Origin: Orobanche coerulescens
Taxonomy: Eukaryota; Streptophyta; Magnoliopsida; Lamiales; Orobanchaceae
NCBI GenBank assembly: GCA_033398695.1
Contig: CM065816.1
Coordinates: 132,033,358 to 132,097,357 of the forward strand
Length of the DNA stretch: 64,000 nt
Reading direction: 5' to 3'
The notes beneath the pieces were generated by a model. The model was not told the DNA's origin. It saw nothing but the letters and a program-made list of their open reading frames with translations, and searched no databases. Positions 47,330-57,208 of the stretch are shown piece after piece. Numbering within the stretch: position 1 is the stretch's first letter; every line of letters begins with the position of its first letter. Position numbers and translations under genes: made by a program.

Positions 47330-48160
47330 TCCACTCGCAATTCTACTCGAAAAGAACACCTTAATGGGACCTAACTTTGTGGATTGGCTCCGCAACTGAT
47401 GATTGTCCTCGTATAGAGGCACCGGGATACGTCTTGGAGACGGACATTCCGGCGCCTCTGTGCGGACCGAGCCAATCAGAAGAGATTGAAAACCACGAAA
47501 AGTGGGTTAAGGATGACGTGAAAGTCCGTGCTTATATGATGGCTTCCATGTCTAATGAGCTTCAGAGAGCTCATGAGAAAATGACTTCGCAGTGCGATTT
47601 TATCTCACTTAACCGAGCTTTATGGTGAGCATAGTAGAATCGCTAGATATGAGATATCCAAGCAATCGCTCGGTGCAAGGATGAAGGAAGGTGAGAAGGT
47701 TGGGGAACACGTCCTCAAAATGATATCCATGATCGAGAGATTGGAGGCTCTTGATTTTAAAATGGATACTTCTCTCCAAACCGACCTTATCCTACGCCTC
47801 TCCGATTCCTTCTCACGCTTGTTATGAACTTCAACCGCAATGAGATTGCATGTAATTTAGCCGGGCTAATGAACAAACTTGTGATCGCTCGCCTCGATGA
47901 AGACTCATGATGAAGGAGTCTGCTCTTGTGATTTCTTCTCGACTTCTAAGTCTAATAATAAGAAGAAAAAGACCAAGAAGCGGACTGGACCACATGCTAA
48001 GGACCTTAAGGGTAAGGGCAAGGCCCCGATGCTTCCAAAGAAGAAGAAGAAGAAGGATGCTAGTCTCAAGTGCGGTGAGCTGGGCCACTGGGCTAGAGAC
48101 TGTCCGATTCTTCATGGCACTTCGTACGTAACTTTTAGTTTTGGAAACAAATTGTTCGCT
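47330..48160 (+). pseudogene. Copia gag remnant
   Basis: Fragments in different frames: NFVDWLRN-like start near 47370, then KVRAYMMASMSNELQRAHE at 47520-47580, the block LGARMKEGEKVGEHVLKMIS near 47670-47730, and a basic stretch leading to a zinc knuckle CGELGHWARDC (48071-48103, first cysteine replaced by leucine context). Gag would form the particle. It is split by at least three frame changes. Confidence 0.8.
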
Positions 48161-49440
48161 CTCGTATTTTCTACTTCCTGGATACCGGATTCTCGTGCTA
48201 GTTCTCATATTTGTACCGTGAATCGGGATCTGGAACAAAGTAGGAAGCTTGGAGCTGGAGAAGTTATGATCACGGTCGGAAGCGGGCATAGTGTCGAGGC
48301 GACCGACATAGGATCACTTCTTTTGGGTTTAGAATCCGGCTTTGTTTTGACTTTAGAAGATGTACTTGTTTTGCCCAAGGGGCACAAAACATTGTATCCA
48401 TTCCGGCCATGGACCGAAAAGGCTTTTCATTTTTCATTGGTGATGGTTCTGCAAAATTTATTTTAGAAATAAACTAGTGGGTACTGCTACATTGTTGAAT
48501 GGATTGTATCATCTAAATCTCAAATACAAAGTAGTTGTGAATACTATAACTAGAAAACGCGGTAGGATGAAACCAATCAAGTTTTGAAATGGCATCTTAG
48601 ACTTGGTCATGTTGGTCGACCAAGGTTTACAAGATGGAAAAAGATGGACTTATGGGTCCATTGGGATCGGATACCTTTCCTACTTGTGAATCTTGCCTTA
48701 AAGGCAAATGACTAAGTCCCCTTCAAAGGGACATTTCAAAGAGCCGCCGATAAATCGGGATTAATCCATACCGATGTATGTGGTGCTTTGGAAGCAAAGA
48801 CGTGATGTATATCAATATTTCATTACGTTTACGATGATCATACTAGGTATGGTTATGTATACTTAATGAAACATAAATCCGAGGCCTTTGAGAAATTCCA
48901 GAATTCAAGGCCCTAGTCGAGAAACAAACCGGTAATCATATCAAAGCACTTCGGTCGGACCGAGGTGGTGAGTATATGAGTACGGAGTTTGACGAGTTCC
49001 TTAAGGAACATGGAATAGTTTCACAACTAACACCTCCAGTACTCCTCGGTTAAATGGTGTGTCGGAAAGAAGGAACCTGACCACTGTTGAACATGGTCCG
49101 TTCCATCTTGGGCTATACCGACTTGCCGATTTACTGTGGGGTATGCACTTCGATCGCCGCGTATATCTTGAACAGATGTCCTTCTAAATCCATTCCTAAA
49201 ACTCCACATGAGATGTGGGAAGGAAGGAAACCAAGTCTTAATCATATTAGGATTTGGGGATGTCCCGCCTATGTCAAGAAGACTAAGGTGGAAAAGTTGG
49301 AAGCTAGGTCTGCGAAGGGACGTTTCATTGGATTCCCGTCAGGACGATGGGATATCTATTCTACATGCCCGAAGATCGAAGGATCATTGTTGCTTTACAA
49401 GCACACTTCTGGAAGATGAGTTCATTCAGAAGGCGGAGCA
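48160..49440 (+). pseudogene. Copia protease and integrase remnant
   Basis: Protease site WIPDSRASSHI (48178-48210) in place of the usual D-S/T-G-A, so the glycine is changed. Then the GAG-pre-integrase block HLRLGHVGRPRF near 48592, a decayed HHCC zinc region, HTDVCG (48768) and RSDRGGEYMSTEFDEF (48954-49001). An integrase end at 49090-49420 includes RCPSKSIPKTPHEMWEGRKP and HIRIWGCPAYV. Multiple frameshifts. Confidence 0.85.
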
Positions 49441-49559
49441 GTAGAAGTATTTCTTTAGAAGAATACAATGAAACTCCTCGAGAGACACTGTGCAAGAAAC
49501 TGGAACCGAACTTTCAAACACAAGTACAACCACCTCGTAGGTCTAGTAGGGTGTCTCAT

Positions 49560-51202
49560 TTACGAGAGGTATGGGCTTGTGCACTTGGAGGAGCCGGGTC
49601 TCCATGAGGTTCCAAGTGATAGCCAAGAGACCGACCCAACAACCTATGACCAAGCGATGGTGGATGTAGACTCCGCGAAATGGCGTGAAGCTATGGAAGC
49701 CGAGATAGACTCGATGCATGTCAATCAGTGCGGACTCTAGTAGACCGCCCCAAGGGCATAGTGCCTATTGGGAACAAGTGGATCTACAAGAGAAAGACCG
49801 ATGGTGATGGCAAGGTTGACGCCTATAAGGCCGGGCTTGTGGCAAAGGGTTATACCCTAAAAGGAAGGGATCGATTACCACGATACCTTCTCGCCCGTAG
49901 CCATGATCAAGTCTATTCGCATGATGCTTGCTATAGCCGCTACCACGATTATGAGATATGGCAAATGGACGTAAAGACGGCTTTCCTTAATGGATTCCTC
50001 GAGGAGGAAATCTATATGGAGCGACCTAAAGGCTTTGTGTCCGAAGTCGATATTCGTAAAGTGTGCAAGCTCCAGCGTTCCATTTATGGATCAAGCAAGC
50101 GTCGCGTAGTTGGAACCTTCGTTTGACGAGGCGGTCAATGAGTGTGAATTCGTGCAAAATGAAGAGGAACCTTGTGTAAACAAGAACGATAGTGGGAGCA
50201 ATATCTCAGTCTAAGTACTATATATAGATGACAATCAACTAAGAGGAAATGATGAGGGAATGCTCGGTTACGTGAAAGCTTGGCTTTGAGTAATTTCTCC
50301 ATGAAAGACTTGGGAGAAGCAACCTATATTCTTGGTATTCGACTCTCTACCGGATAGAGCGAAGAGAACAATAGGCCTTTCCCAAGCCCTCTATATAGAT
50401 AAGATCTTAAAGCGATTTAAGATGGATGATTCTAAAAGAGGGTTCCTACCGATGCGACATGGAATAAAACTCACCTTGAAGATGTGTCCTCAAAGTGAGG
50501 AACAACGAAAGGAAATGAGTAATATACCATATGCTTCGGCCGTGGGTAGCCTTATGTATGCTATGTTGTGTACAAGACCTGACATCGCGCATGCTGTAAG
50601 CGTGGTGAGTAGGTTTCAGGCAAACCCAGGTAGGGAACATTGGACCGCCGTAAAGAACGTTCTCAAGTACTTAAGAAGGACTAGAGATATGGTTCTAATG
50701 TATGGCGGTGGAGAATTGGATGTGGTGGGATTCACTGATTCGGACTTCCAAGGACTGAAGGACGACTCGATGTCCACTTCTGGCTACATATTTACTCTTA
50801 ATGGAGGAGCAGATCTTGGCGTAGTGCCAAGCAAAGCGCGATCGCGATTCCACTGTCAGCCGAGTATCAAGCGGCCTCGGAGGCTTCAAGGAAGGGTTAC
50901 ATTAAGAAGTTTCTAGAGAACTTCAAATGATACCATGTCTTTGAGCCGCCTGTTCATTTGTCATCGCGACAACGACGGAGCCGTAGCACGTGCCAAGGAG
51001 CCGAGGTTTCACAACAAAGACCAAACATATTGAGAGGAAGTATCATCTCGTAAGAGAATTTGTTCGCAAGGGATACATTGTCTTGCATAGAGTAGACTCG
51101 GCCGACAACGTCGCCGATCCACCGACTAAGCCACTATCTCGGACTAGCTTGGAGCGTCATCTGGAGAACATGGGTATTAGATACCATAGTGTGTGGCATT
51201 GA
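49560..51202 (+). pseudogene. Copia reverse transcriptase and RNase H remnant
   Basis: [45 protein letters not shown], and the motif-A block [21 protein letters not shown]. The YVDD region is decayed (YIDDNQL near 50220). Then MRHGIKLTLKMCP, YASAVGSLMYAMLCTRPDIA, the RNase H blocks FTDSDFQG and STSGYIFTLNGG, and the tail TKHIERKYHLVREFV...ADPPTKPLS. Frames change at about 49730, 50100, 50300 and 50900. Clade within Ty1/copia not decided. Confidence 0.9.
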
Positions 51203-51217
51203 GTGCAAGTGGGAGAT

Positions 51218-53176
51218 TGTTAGGAGTATGCCCTCGAATGCCACTCGGAGGTTGTTGAGTGAGGGCATTGTACTTGTAATTATGTAAACCATTTATATAA
51301 GGCAAATGAATGTTTCTTTATTTACCGGTAGTTCTTGGCATTCCTAACTCGTAAATAAACATATAGAAACTAGTCCATGTATTTGAGAGCAAAAGCGTTC
51401 CACTCCTTATTGGATAAGGGGGTCGGCCTTTGGAAAGGTTATAGCTCAAATACTTAATCGTTCGCAAGTCGATGAAACTTGATAGGCGTTAAGTTTATGT
51501 GAAGACTTGTATGACGTGTTCTTTGACATGGAGAGTGCTGTCGAACACTAATGGTTAGTGGGAGCACACGTTATAGGTATGCTAATTGGATTAGTATACT
51601 CGACCGACTCACCCTCGATTCGTCACATGGATTTCACTCAGGATCACAATGACGGAATCGAAAGGTTGTGATAGGTATTCGTGAACCTTCGACTTGAGGA
51701 TTTAGTAGGGATGTGCTTGTGACGTCAAGATTTTCATTAGAGTAGTTCGACCACGTAAACCTAAGGCGGGGTCAACCTCGACGTGCATCTTGACGGCAAG
51801 TAGCGTGTCCTTGAATACCAAGATAGAATTCTTTCTCCCGTTAGTGAGCGGGTTATATGTCCTATGCGGTTATTGGCAAATGAGATCATAAGTCTTTGGC
51901 CAAAGCATTGGAGCTAGTTGTATTAGATACACGATGACTCGATGATCTCGATTTGCATTAACGCATGCATAGCGTCAAGTACGTATATGGTTTGGTGACC
52001 GTGACCCTATAACTTGATCGGGACATTTGAAAGAAGGGTTTATACGTATCTTGGTATTCACGACGAATGGTTCTTGAATGATCCCAATCATTCGTTCTCG
52101 ATCGAGTGCAGTGTAGGCCACCAGTGGCTAGGTGGTGCTACTACTCTTTGGTTCCTCCCATTCTTTGGCGAGACGGACCTACCGAGTCGCGCATTAGGAT
52201 TGACAACGGAATGAATCGAGCTAATTATCTCATTATGAATATTAGATATTGGATATCTAATTTTGGAACATCGATGTTTAAATCGATTTATTCGATAAAT
52301 AGATTTACGGCCTAATGAATTAAATAAATTAAGGGGTGATTAATATAATTCATGAATATAATTATTTCTTGGAGAAAGTCATTATGATATATTGTATTTG
52401 ATATGTTAAAATAATAGGATTAATTAAACGACAAAAATAAAACGGAACGGAATAGGAGTTTATCTGTTTGGACTCACGTTAGTCCGAAACGAACCGAACT
52501 CGAACGTTTTCTAGCATGGGCCAACCCCCACTTATTACCATGTGTGTGTATTGACTTGTCCCCATCATGGTTTTGGAATCTCATGTGATTGAGGGGACAA
52601 GTATCATATACATTATATGGGGAATCAAATCATGATATATGTATTTGTATTCATGTGGGTTGAATAAGAATATATACAAGACTTTGATCTCTCATCCTCA
52701 CAATACTTCTTGGCATTTACGTATCATTGAGTTTGAGAGAGAGAGAGAAAATTGTTTTCTCTTTAGTCATCTTCTTCTTCAACCTTGTTCTTGTTTTTCT
52801 TAGAGAAAAATATCAAGACATAAAGAGAGAGTAAGATTAAAACACTTAGAGTGTAGTAATCTTTACATATATAGCTTCATCACCTAGCTCTAGCCGTATC
52901 CTCGGAGGATAGCAAGGTGTTGTCATTCCGTTTCTCCGCGTGGCAAGTAGAGACGCGGTGCTTTCGGCGTTGGATCGTTCAAGAGCTTGGGGAATAGCTC
53001 AAGAGAAGGTTACCATTTAATCAACGAACTTCGAGGGTTAGTTTTTTACAACTCTTGCTTTTCGTTTATATATTCGTATATACGTAGCTCGATCGATCAT
53101 CGTAGGGATTCGGATCGAATTAATTTTCGTTTTACCGCTTCCGCTGGGCCTTCGTTTTAGGCACCGAATCCCAACA
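51218..53176 (+). repeat. Copia 3' LTR
   Basis: 1959 bp, preceded by the purine tract AAGTGGGAGAT. Very similar to the 5' LTR over long stretches, but differences are concentrated in short substitutions plus indels (see findings). Confidence 0.93.
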
Positions 53177-55300
53177 ATAAGATCTCTGTCGACTCTGAGC
53201 GGTCAACAAACGACTCCTGATCAAAGCTACCTTCTCGCAGGCGGCTATAAGCATATTGGGACCGGTGTTGATTGATTCTGATCATCCCAACACAAGGAAG
53301 ATCGAAAACGACGACCGTACAAGGCCTCGTAAGGTGCCATATTAATCGAAGCATGTCAACTGTTGTTATACGTGAATTCGATCAACGGTAGTTGGGCTTC
53401 CCAATCTTCCTTCCAATCGAGAACACATGCTCTCAACATGTCCTCCAACGTCTCAATAGTTCTCTCTGATTGTCTGTCGGACTGAGGATGAAAAACTGTG
53501 CTGAGATTAAGCTGAGTTCCCATAGCACGATGAACTGATTTCCAAAAATATGACACGAATTGCCCGTCACGATCTGAAATGATACTCTTAGGAGTACCGT
53601 GCAATCTTACTATCTCTTTAATGAACAACTGGGCAAGTCCCTCGGGACCCCACGTATCCTTAATCTCCAGGAAATGAGCTGACTTAGTTAAACAGTCCAC
53701 AATTACCCAAATTGTATTCATACCACGATGACTTGTCGGTAAACTTGTGATGAAGTCCATAGAAATATCTTCCCACTTCCACTCGGGAATAGGGAGAGGT
53801 TTCAGCATACCCATCGGTCGCTGATGTTCAATCTTGATTTGCTGACAGGTTAAACACCTCGAAACAATTTCTGTGACTTCTCGCTTTATTTTACTCCACC
53901 AGTAATTTTGTTTCAAGTCTTTGTACAACTTGCTAGACCCCGGATAAGTGGAATAAGGGGTAGCATGAGTTCCTCTCAAAATCGAGTTTTTCAACTCGTC
54001 ATTCGTCGGTACGCATAACCAATTCTTAAATCGCAAAAGTCCACCCTCGTGGACTACAAATCCAGGGGCTTTCCCCTGAGCCACATCATCTCGAATGCGC
54101 AACAAAGATGGATCTGAACCCTGATTCACTCTGATTGCCTCCTCGAGTGGCGATGAAATCTCTAACATGCAAAGTTGCCCTTGTACTCGCTGTAACCAGA
54201 CCTCAATCTCGGGTCTTAGGAATTCCCGAGGAAGCTCCTTTTGAACTGTTAAACGATCAAGCATTTGCTCCTGAACGGACTTATGACTCAAGGCGTCGGC
54301 GACTAGGTTCGCCTTACCCGGGTGGTATAGTATCTCAATATCATAATCTTTAATTAATTCCGACCACCGCCTCTGTCGCATATTTAACTCCTTCTGAGTA
54401 AATATATACTTCAAGCTCTTATGATCGGTGAAGATCTGACAGGTGACGCCATAAAGATAATGATGCCAAATCTTCAATGCGAAGACCACGACTGCTAGCT
54501 TCAGGCCATGGGTCGGATAATTGACCTCATAAGGTCTCAATTGCCGTGAAGCATAGGCAATAACCTTCTCGTTCTGCATTAGTACACATCTGAGACCCTG
54601 ACCGGATGCGTCACTACAAACTACGAATCCCTCCGTCCCTTGCGGCAAGGAAAGGACAGGCGCTGAAATCAAACGACTCTTGAGTTCCTCAAAACTCCAT
54701 TGACACGCGTCGGACCACGTATATCTCTTATCTTTCCGCCAAAGGTTCGTCATGGGTTGAGCGATTTTAGAAAATCCTTCTACAAATCGCCAATAATAAC
54801 CAGCTAATCCGAGAAAGCTTCGGATTTTCTTAACATTCTTCGGAGGTTGCCAATCTCGGATAGCCTCCGTCTTCTGAGGGCCGACACGAACTCCGTCTGA
54901 TGAAATTACATGTCCGAGAAACGTCACTTCGGACATCCAGAACTCACACTTGGAAAATTTTCCATAAAGTTGATCTCGTCTCAACACGTCGAGAACTTGA
55001 TGAAGGTGAAATTCGTGGTCCTCTTGGTCACGAGAATAAATCAAAACGTCATCAATGAAGACAACCACGAACTGATCCAAATAATCGATGAAAACTCGAT
55101 TCAATAATTCCATGAATACCGCAGGTGCATTAGTTAACCCAAACAGCATTACAACAACTCATAATGACCATAGCGTGTTCGAAACGCCGACCTAGCGATA
55201 TCCGACTCTCGAATTCGCAACTGATGATACCCAGATCTTAAATCAATCTTTGAAAATATGGAAGCTCCTTGAAACTGACCCAACACGTCACTTCAAAAGT
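53177..55300 (-). pseudogene. Element D pol: RT, RNase H and integrase (N-terminal part)
   Basis: A 597-codon open stretch (53356-55149) begins in RT ([18 protein letters not shown], catalytic FIDD in [14 protein letters not shown]). It continues through RNase H ([28 protein letters not shown]) to integrase. The zinc region has a tyrosine in the usual second-histidine place ([12 protein letters not shown]) and CLTCQQ. The DDE residues are present ([23 protein letters not shown]). Upstream, 55150-55300 encodes [19 protein letters not shown] in another frame after a 1-base loss. Downstream, 53355-53177 has stops and frame changes before the copia insertion. Together with 43275-43735 it forms the autonomous-type pol that A and B lack. 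Confidence 0.92.
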
Positions 55301-55309
55301 GCGAAAAAG

Positions 55310-55655
55310 AATCCTCCTGGGAATATTACACACCGTAAACCCTTCTCACAAGGATTTACCAGGCTAAACACAATTTTCCACGTCCTTTCAAAAATGCCAA
55401 AAAGATCGATGACGGTAATATTTTTCAAATACAGAAAAAAATATATTCCATTTTCCAAATACCAAATACCGTCATAATAATATCGTTTAAACGTTCAAGG
55501 CCAAATGGCAAAACTCGGTTTAGGGAATCGGTTTTACGAAGTAAGAACTCAGTTTGCAAATTATCGAAAGCCATTTCAAAACGGATAAGAATATTGTTTG
55601 AAATATACTTTTTACAAATATAAACAATCAAATCCACGATTTCCCAATATATGCC
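55310..55655 (-). repeat. Foreign LTR (R/U5) fragment replacing the D protease-RT junction
   Basis: On the minus strand it reads TTTAGCCTGGTAAATCC...GTGTAATATTCCCA, which matches the U5 end of the A-type LTR (compare 10908-10952), with no LTR edges of its own. It sits exactly where the RT N-terminus should be. Confidence 0.65.
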
Positions 55656-55658
55656 ATT

Positions 55659-56021
55659 TTAAAATACACACTCGACTCCATCGTCTGAAACGATCGTGGC
55701 CATACGTTCACGGACAATAAGTATGACATCACGACGATCCATTAAATCAATACCCAAGATGACGTCGTCTCTAGGTACATCCACCACGATTAGGCCTGCC
55801 ATCCATACACGGCCATGATGCTGAATTAGAAAATACTTAATCTCACGATCTCCGATAATTCTTCTACCGTCAGGTATACCAATGATATAAGGTTCACAAT
55901 TAATAAGACTATCCAAGTGAAGTCTATTCAAGCATGATTCGGAAATGAATGAATGTGATGCTCCAGTATAAAAAAGGTTACACACAGGTTGAGATAAAAT
56001 TTCGAGGGTACCTGAGATCAT
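55659..56021 (-). pseudogene. Element D aspartic protease region
   Basis: LFYTGASHSFIS: the catalytic aspartate of D-T-G-A is tyrosine here, so it is inactive. Followed by DDVILGIDLMDRRDVILI, the usual flap/C-terminal block of gypsy proteases. It would cut the gag-pol polyprotein. Confidence 0.85.
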
Positions 56022-56151
56022 TCGGGCCTCCGGATCGTTGCTCCTCTACATCTCGTAAATTCGGGGCTTGTCGGCCCCCAAACCGGATGCTCCTGACTGA
56101 TAAATATGAGCTCCGCCTTTATTCGCTTCCGTCATTTTAAACGACGCTGAC

Positions 56152-56707
56152 TTAGTAGCCTGATTTTGAATCGCTGATTGCTTCGGGGCCTGAGATGTCC
56201 CTTCGGCAAAAATGGGCCTTATGCCCAATAATCCCGCAGTTATGGCACGTGATAGACAGTTTCAGACACTTAGTGCTGTAATGACCCGGCGCTCCACAGT
56301 TGAAACAGGTGATGGCTGATCTGGCCGCTCGGGACTGAGATCCCGCAGGTTTAGGCGCCGTAGGAGGTCGTTCAGAAAAGTTAGGACTCGCACGAGGCCT
56401 GGCCACCTTCGGGCTGATTACGCTTCTTCGATTTCTTGCCAGAAGATGAAGTTTGTTGCCCAGCAACTTCCTTAGCCGCAGGCTCATACGTGAGAGTTCT
56501 CTCGATTAATTCGGCCAGAGTGGCGCAATGATGATTAAGCAATTTCATATGGGTCATCACAACTTGCATAAAAGTGAGTGGATCAACCCAAACATCTTTC
56601 GATCGAGCTGAGTCCTGGGTGCGACTTCCCGACCGTGAGTGATTATTTCCCAGGTTTCGGACCACACCACGACCTCTCCCCCTGGGTCCCCTGACAGCTC
56701 TCTCCAT
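56152..56707 (-). pseudogene. Element D gag with capsid deleted
   Basis: Start MERAVRGPRGRGRG (RG-rich, as in A and B), but after about 55 residues it jumps to LAELIERTLTYEPAAKE, the post-capsid part. Roughly 100 residues of capsid are absent. After a frame change two intact zinc knuckles follow: CFNCGAPGHYSTKC and CHNCGIIGHKAHFC. Confidence 0.85.
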
Positions 56708-57091
56708 ACTGAAGTAGGAAGGTCACATGATAATCATAGATCTCGCATGAGTACCGCATTATGATTTACGTTATGAAATGATAATAATGAGCACATGCGC
56801 TCTAACACAATGATTACATTAATGATCAATAGAGGTGACATGATTATATGATGAAATTCTTGAAATGATTATCTTGAACAAGTTAACAAGATTAATGATA
56901 CGATCTACAAGATCAACAATTGATTAATGAGATGAACCGATTGATTAATGAGTTAACATGATCGACATGATCAAAAATGAAAATGATGTTTGAGGATTGT
57001 TAACTAATGAATGATGAATGAGTGATTCCTATGCCAGAAATTATACCATGGCGTCCGAAATCTTACAGTTCTTTCGGTCTGAGTGGCTTGG

Positions 57092-57137
57092 CATTTGCAG
57101 AGGTCACATGTGATGCGAAAGTCCAATGATACTAGTC
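57092..57137 (-). promoter_or_regulatory. Conserved leader motif, element D
   Basis: Minus strand GACTAGTATCATTGG...CGCATCACATGTGACCTCTG, starting 55 nt after the PBS (57193-57204, TGGTATCGGAGC). Shares order and spacing of words with the A, B and X leaders. Confidence 0.5.
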
Positions 57138-57192
57138 GAATGAACGATGACTTCAAATGAGACATGACTCGGAAGGTAGTATTCAAAACCAC

Positions 57193-57204
57193 GCTCCGAT
57201 ACCA
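57193..57204 (-). other. Primer-binding site of element D
   Basis: Minus-strand TGGTATCGGAGC, initiator tRNA-Met with one difference, 4 nt inside the 5' LTR edge. Confidence 0.85.
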
Positions 57205-57208
57205 ACTC

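Larger units (their letters stand above)
43736..53176 (+). mobile_element. Complete but degenerate Ty1/copia retrotransposon nested in D integrase
   Basis: LTRs 43736-45693 and 51218-53176, both starting TGTTAGGAGTATGCCC and ending GAATCCCAACA. Perfect 5-bp target duplication ATAAG (43731-43735 and 53177-53181) within the D integrase codons. The interior has PBS, gag, protease, integrase, RT and RNase H in copia order on the plus strand, broken by many frameshifts. Same family as the solo LTR at 11468-13424. Confidence 0.95.
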
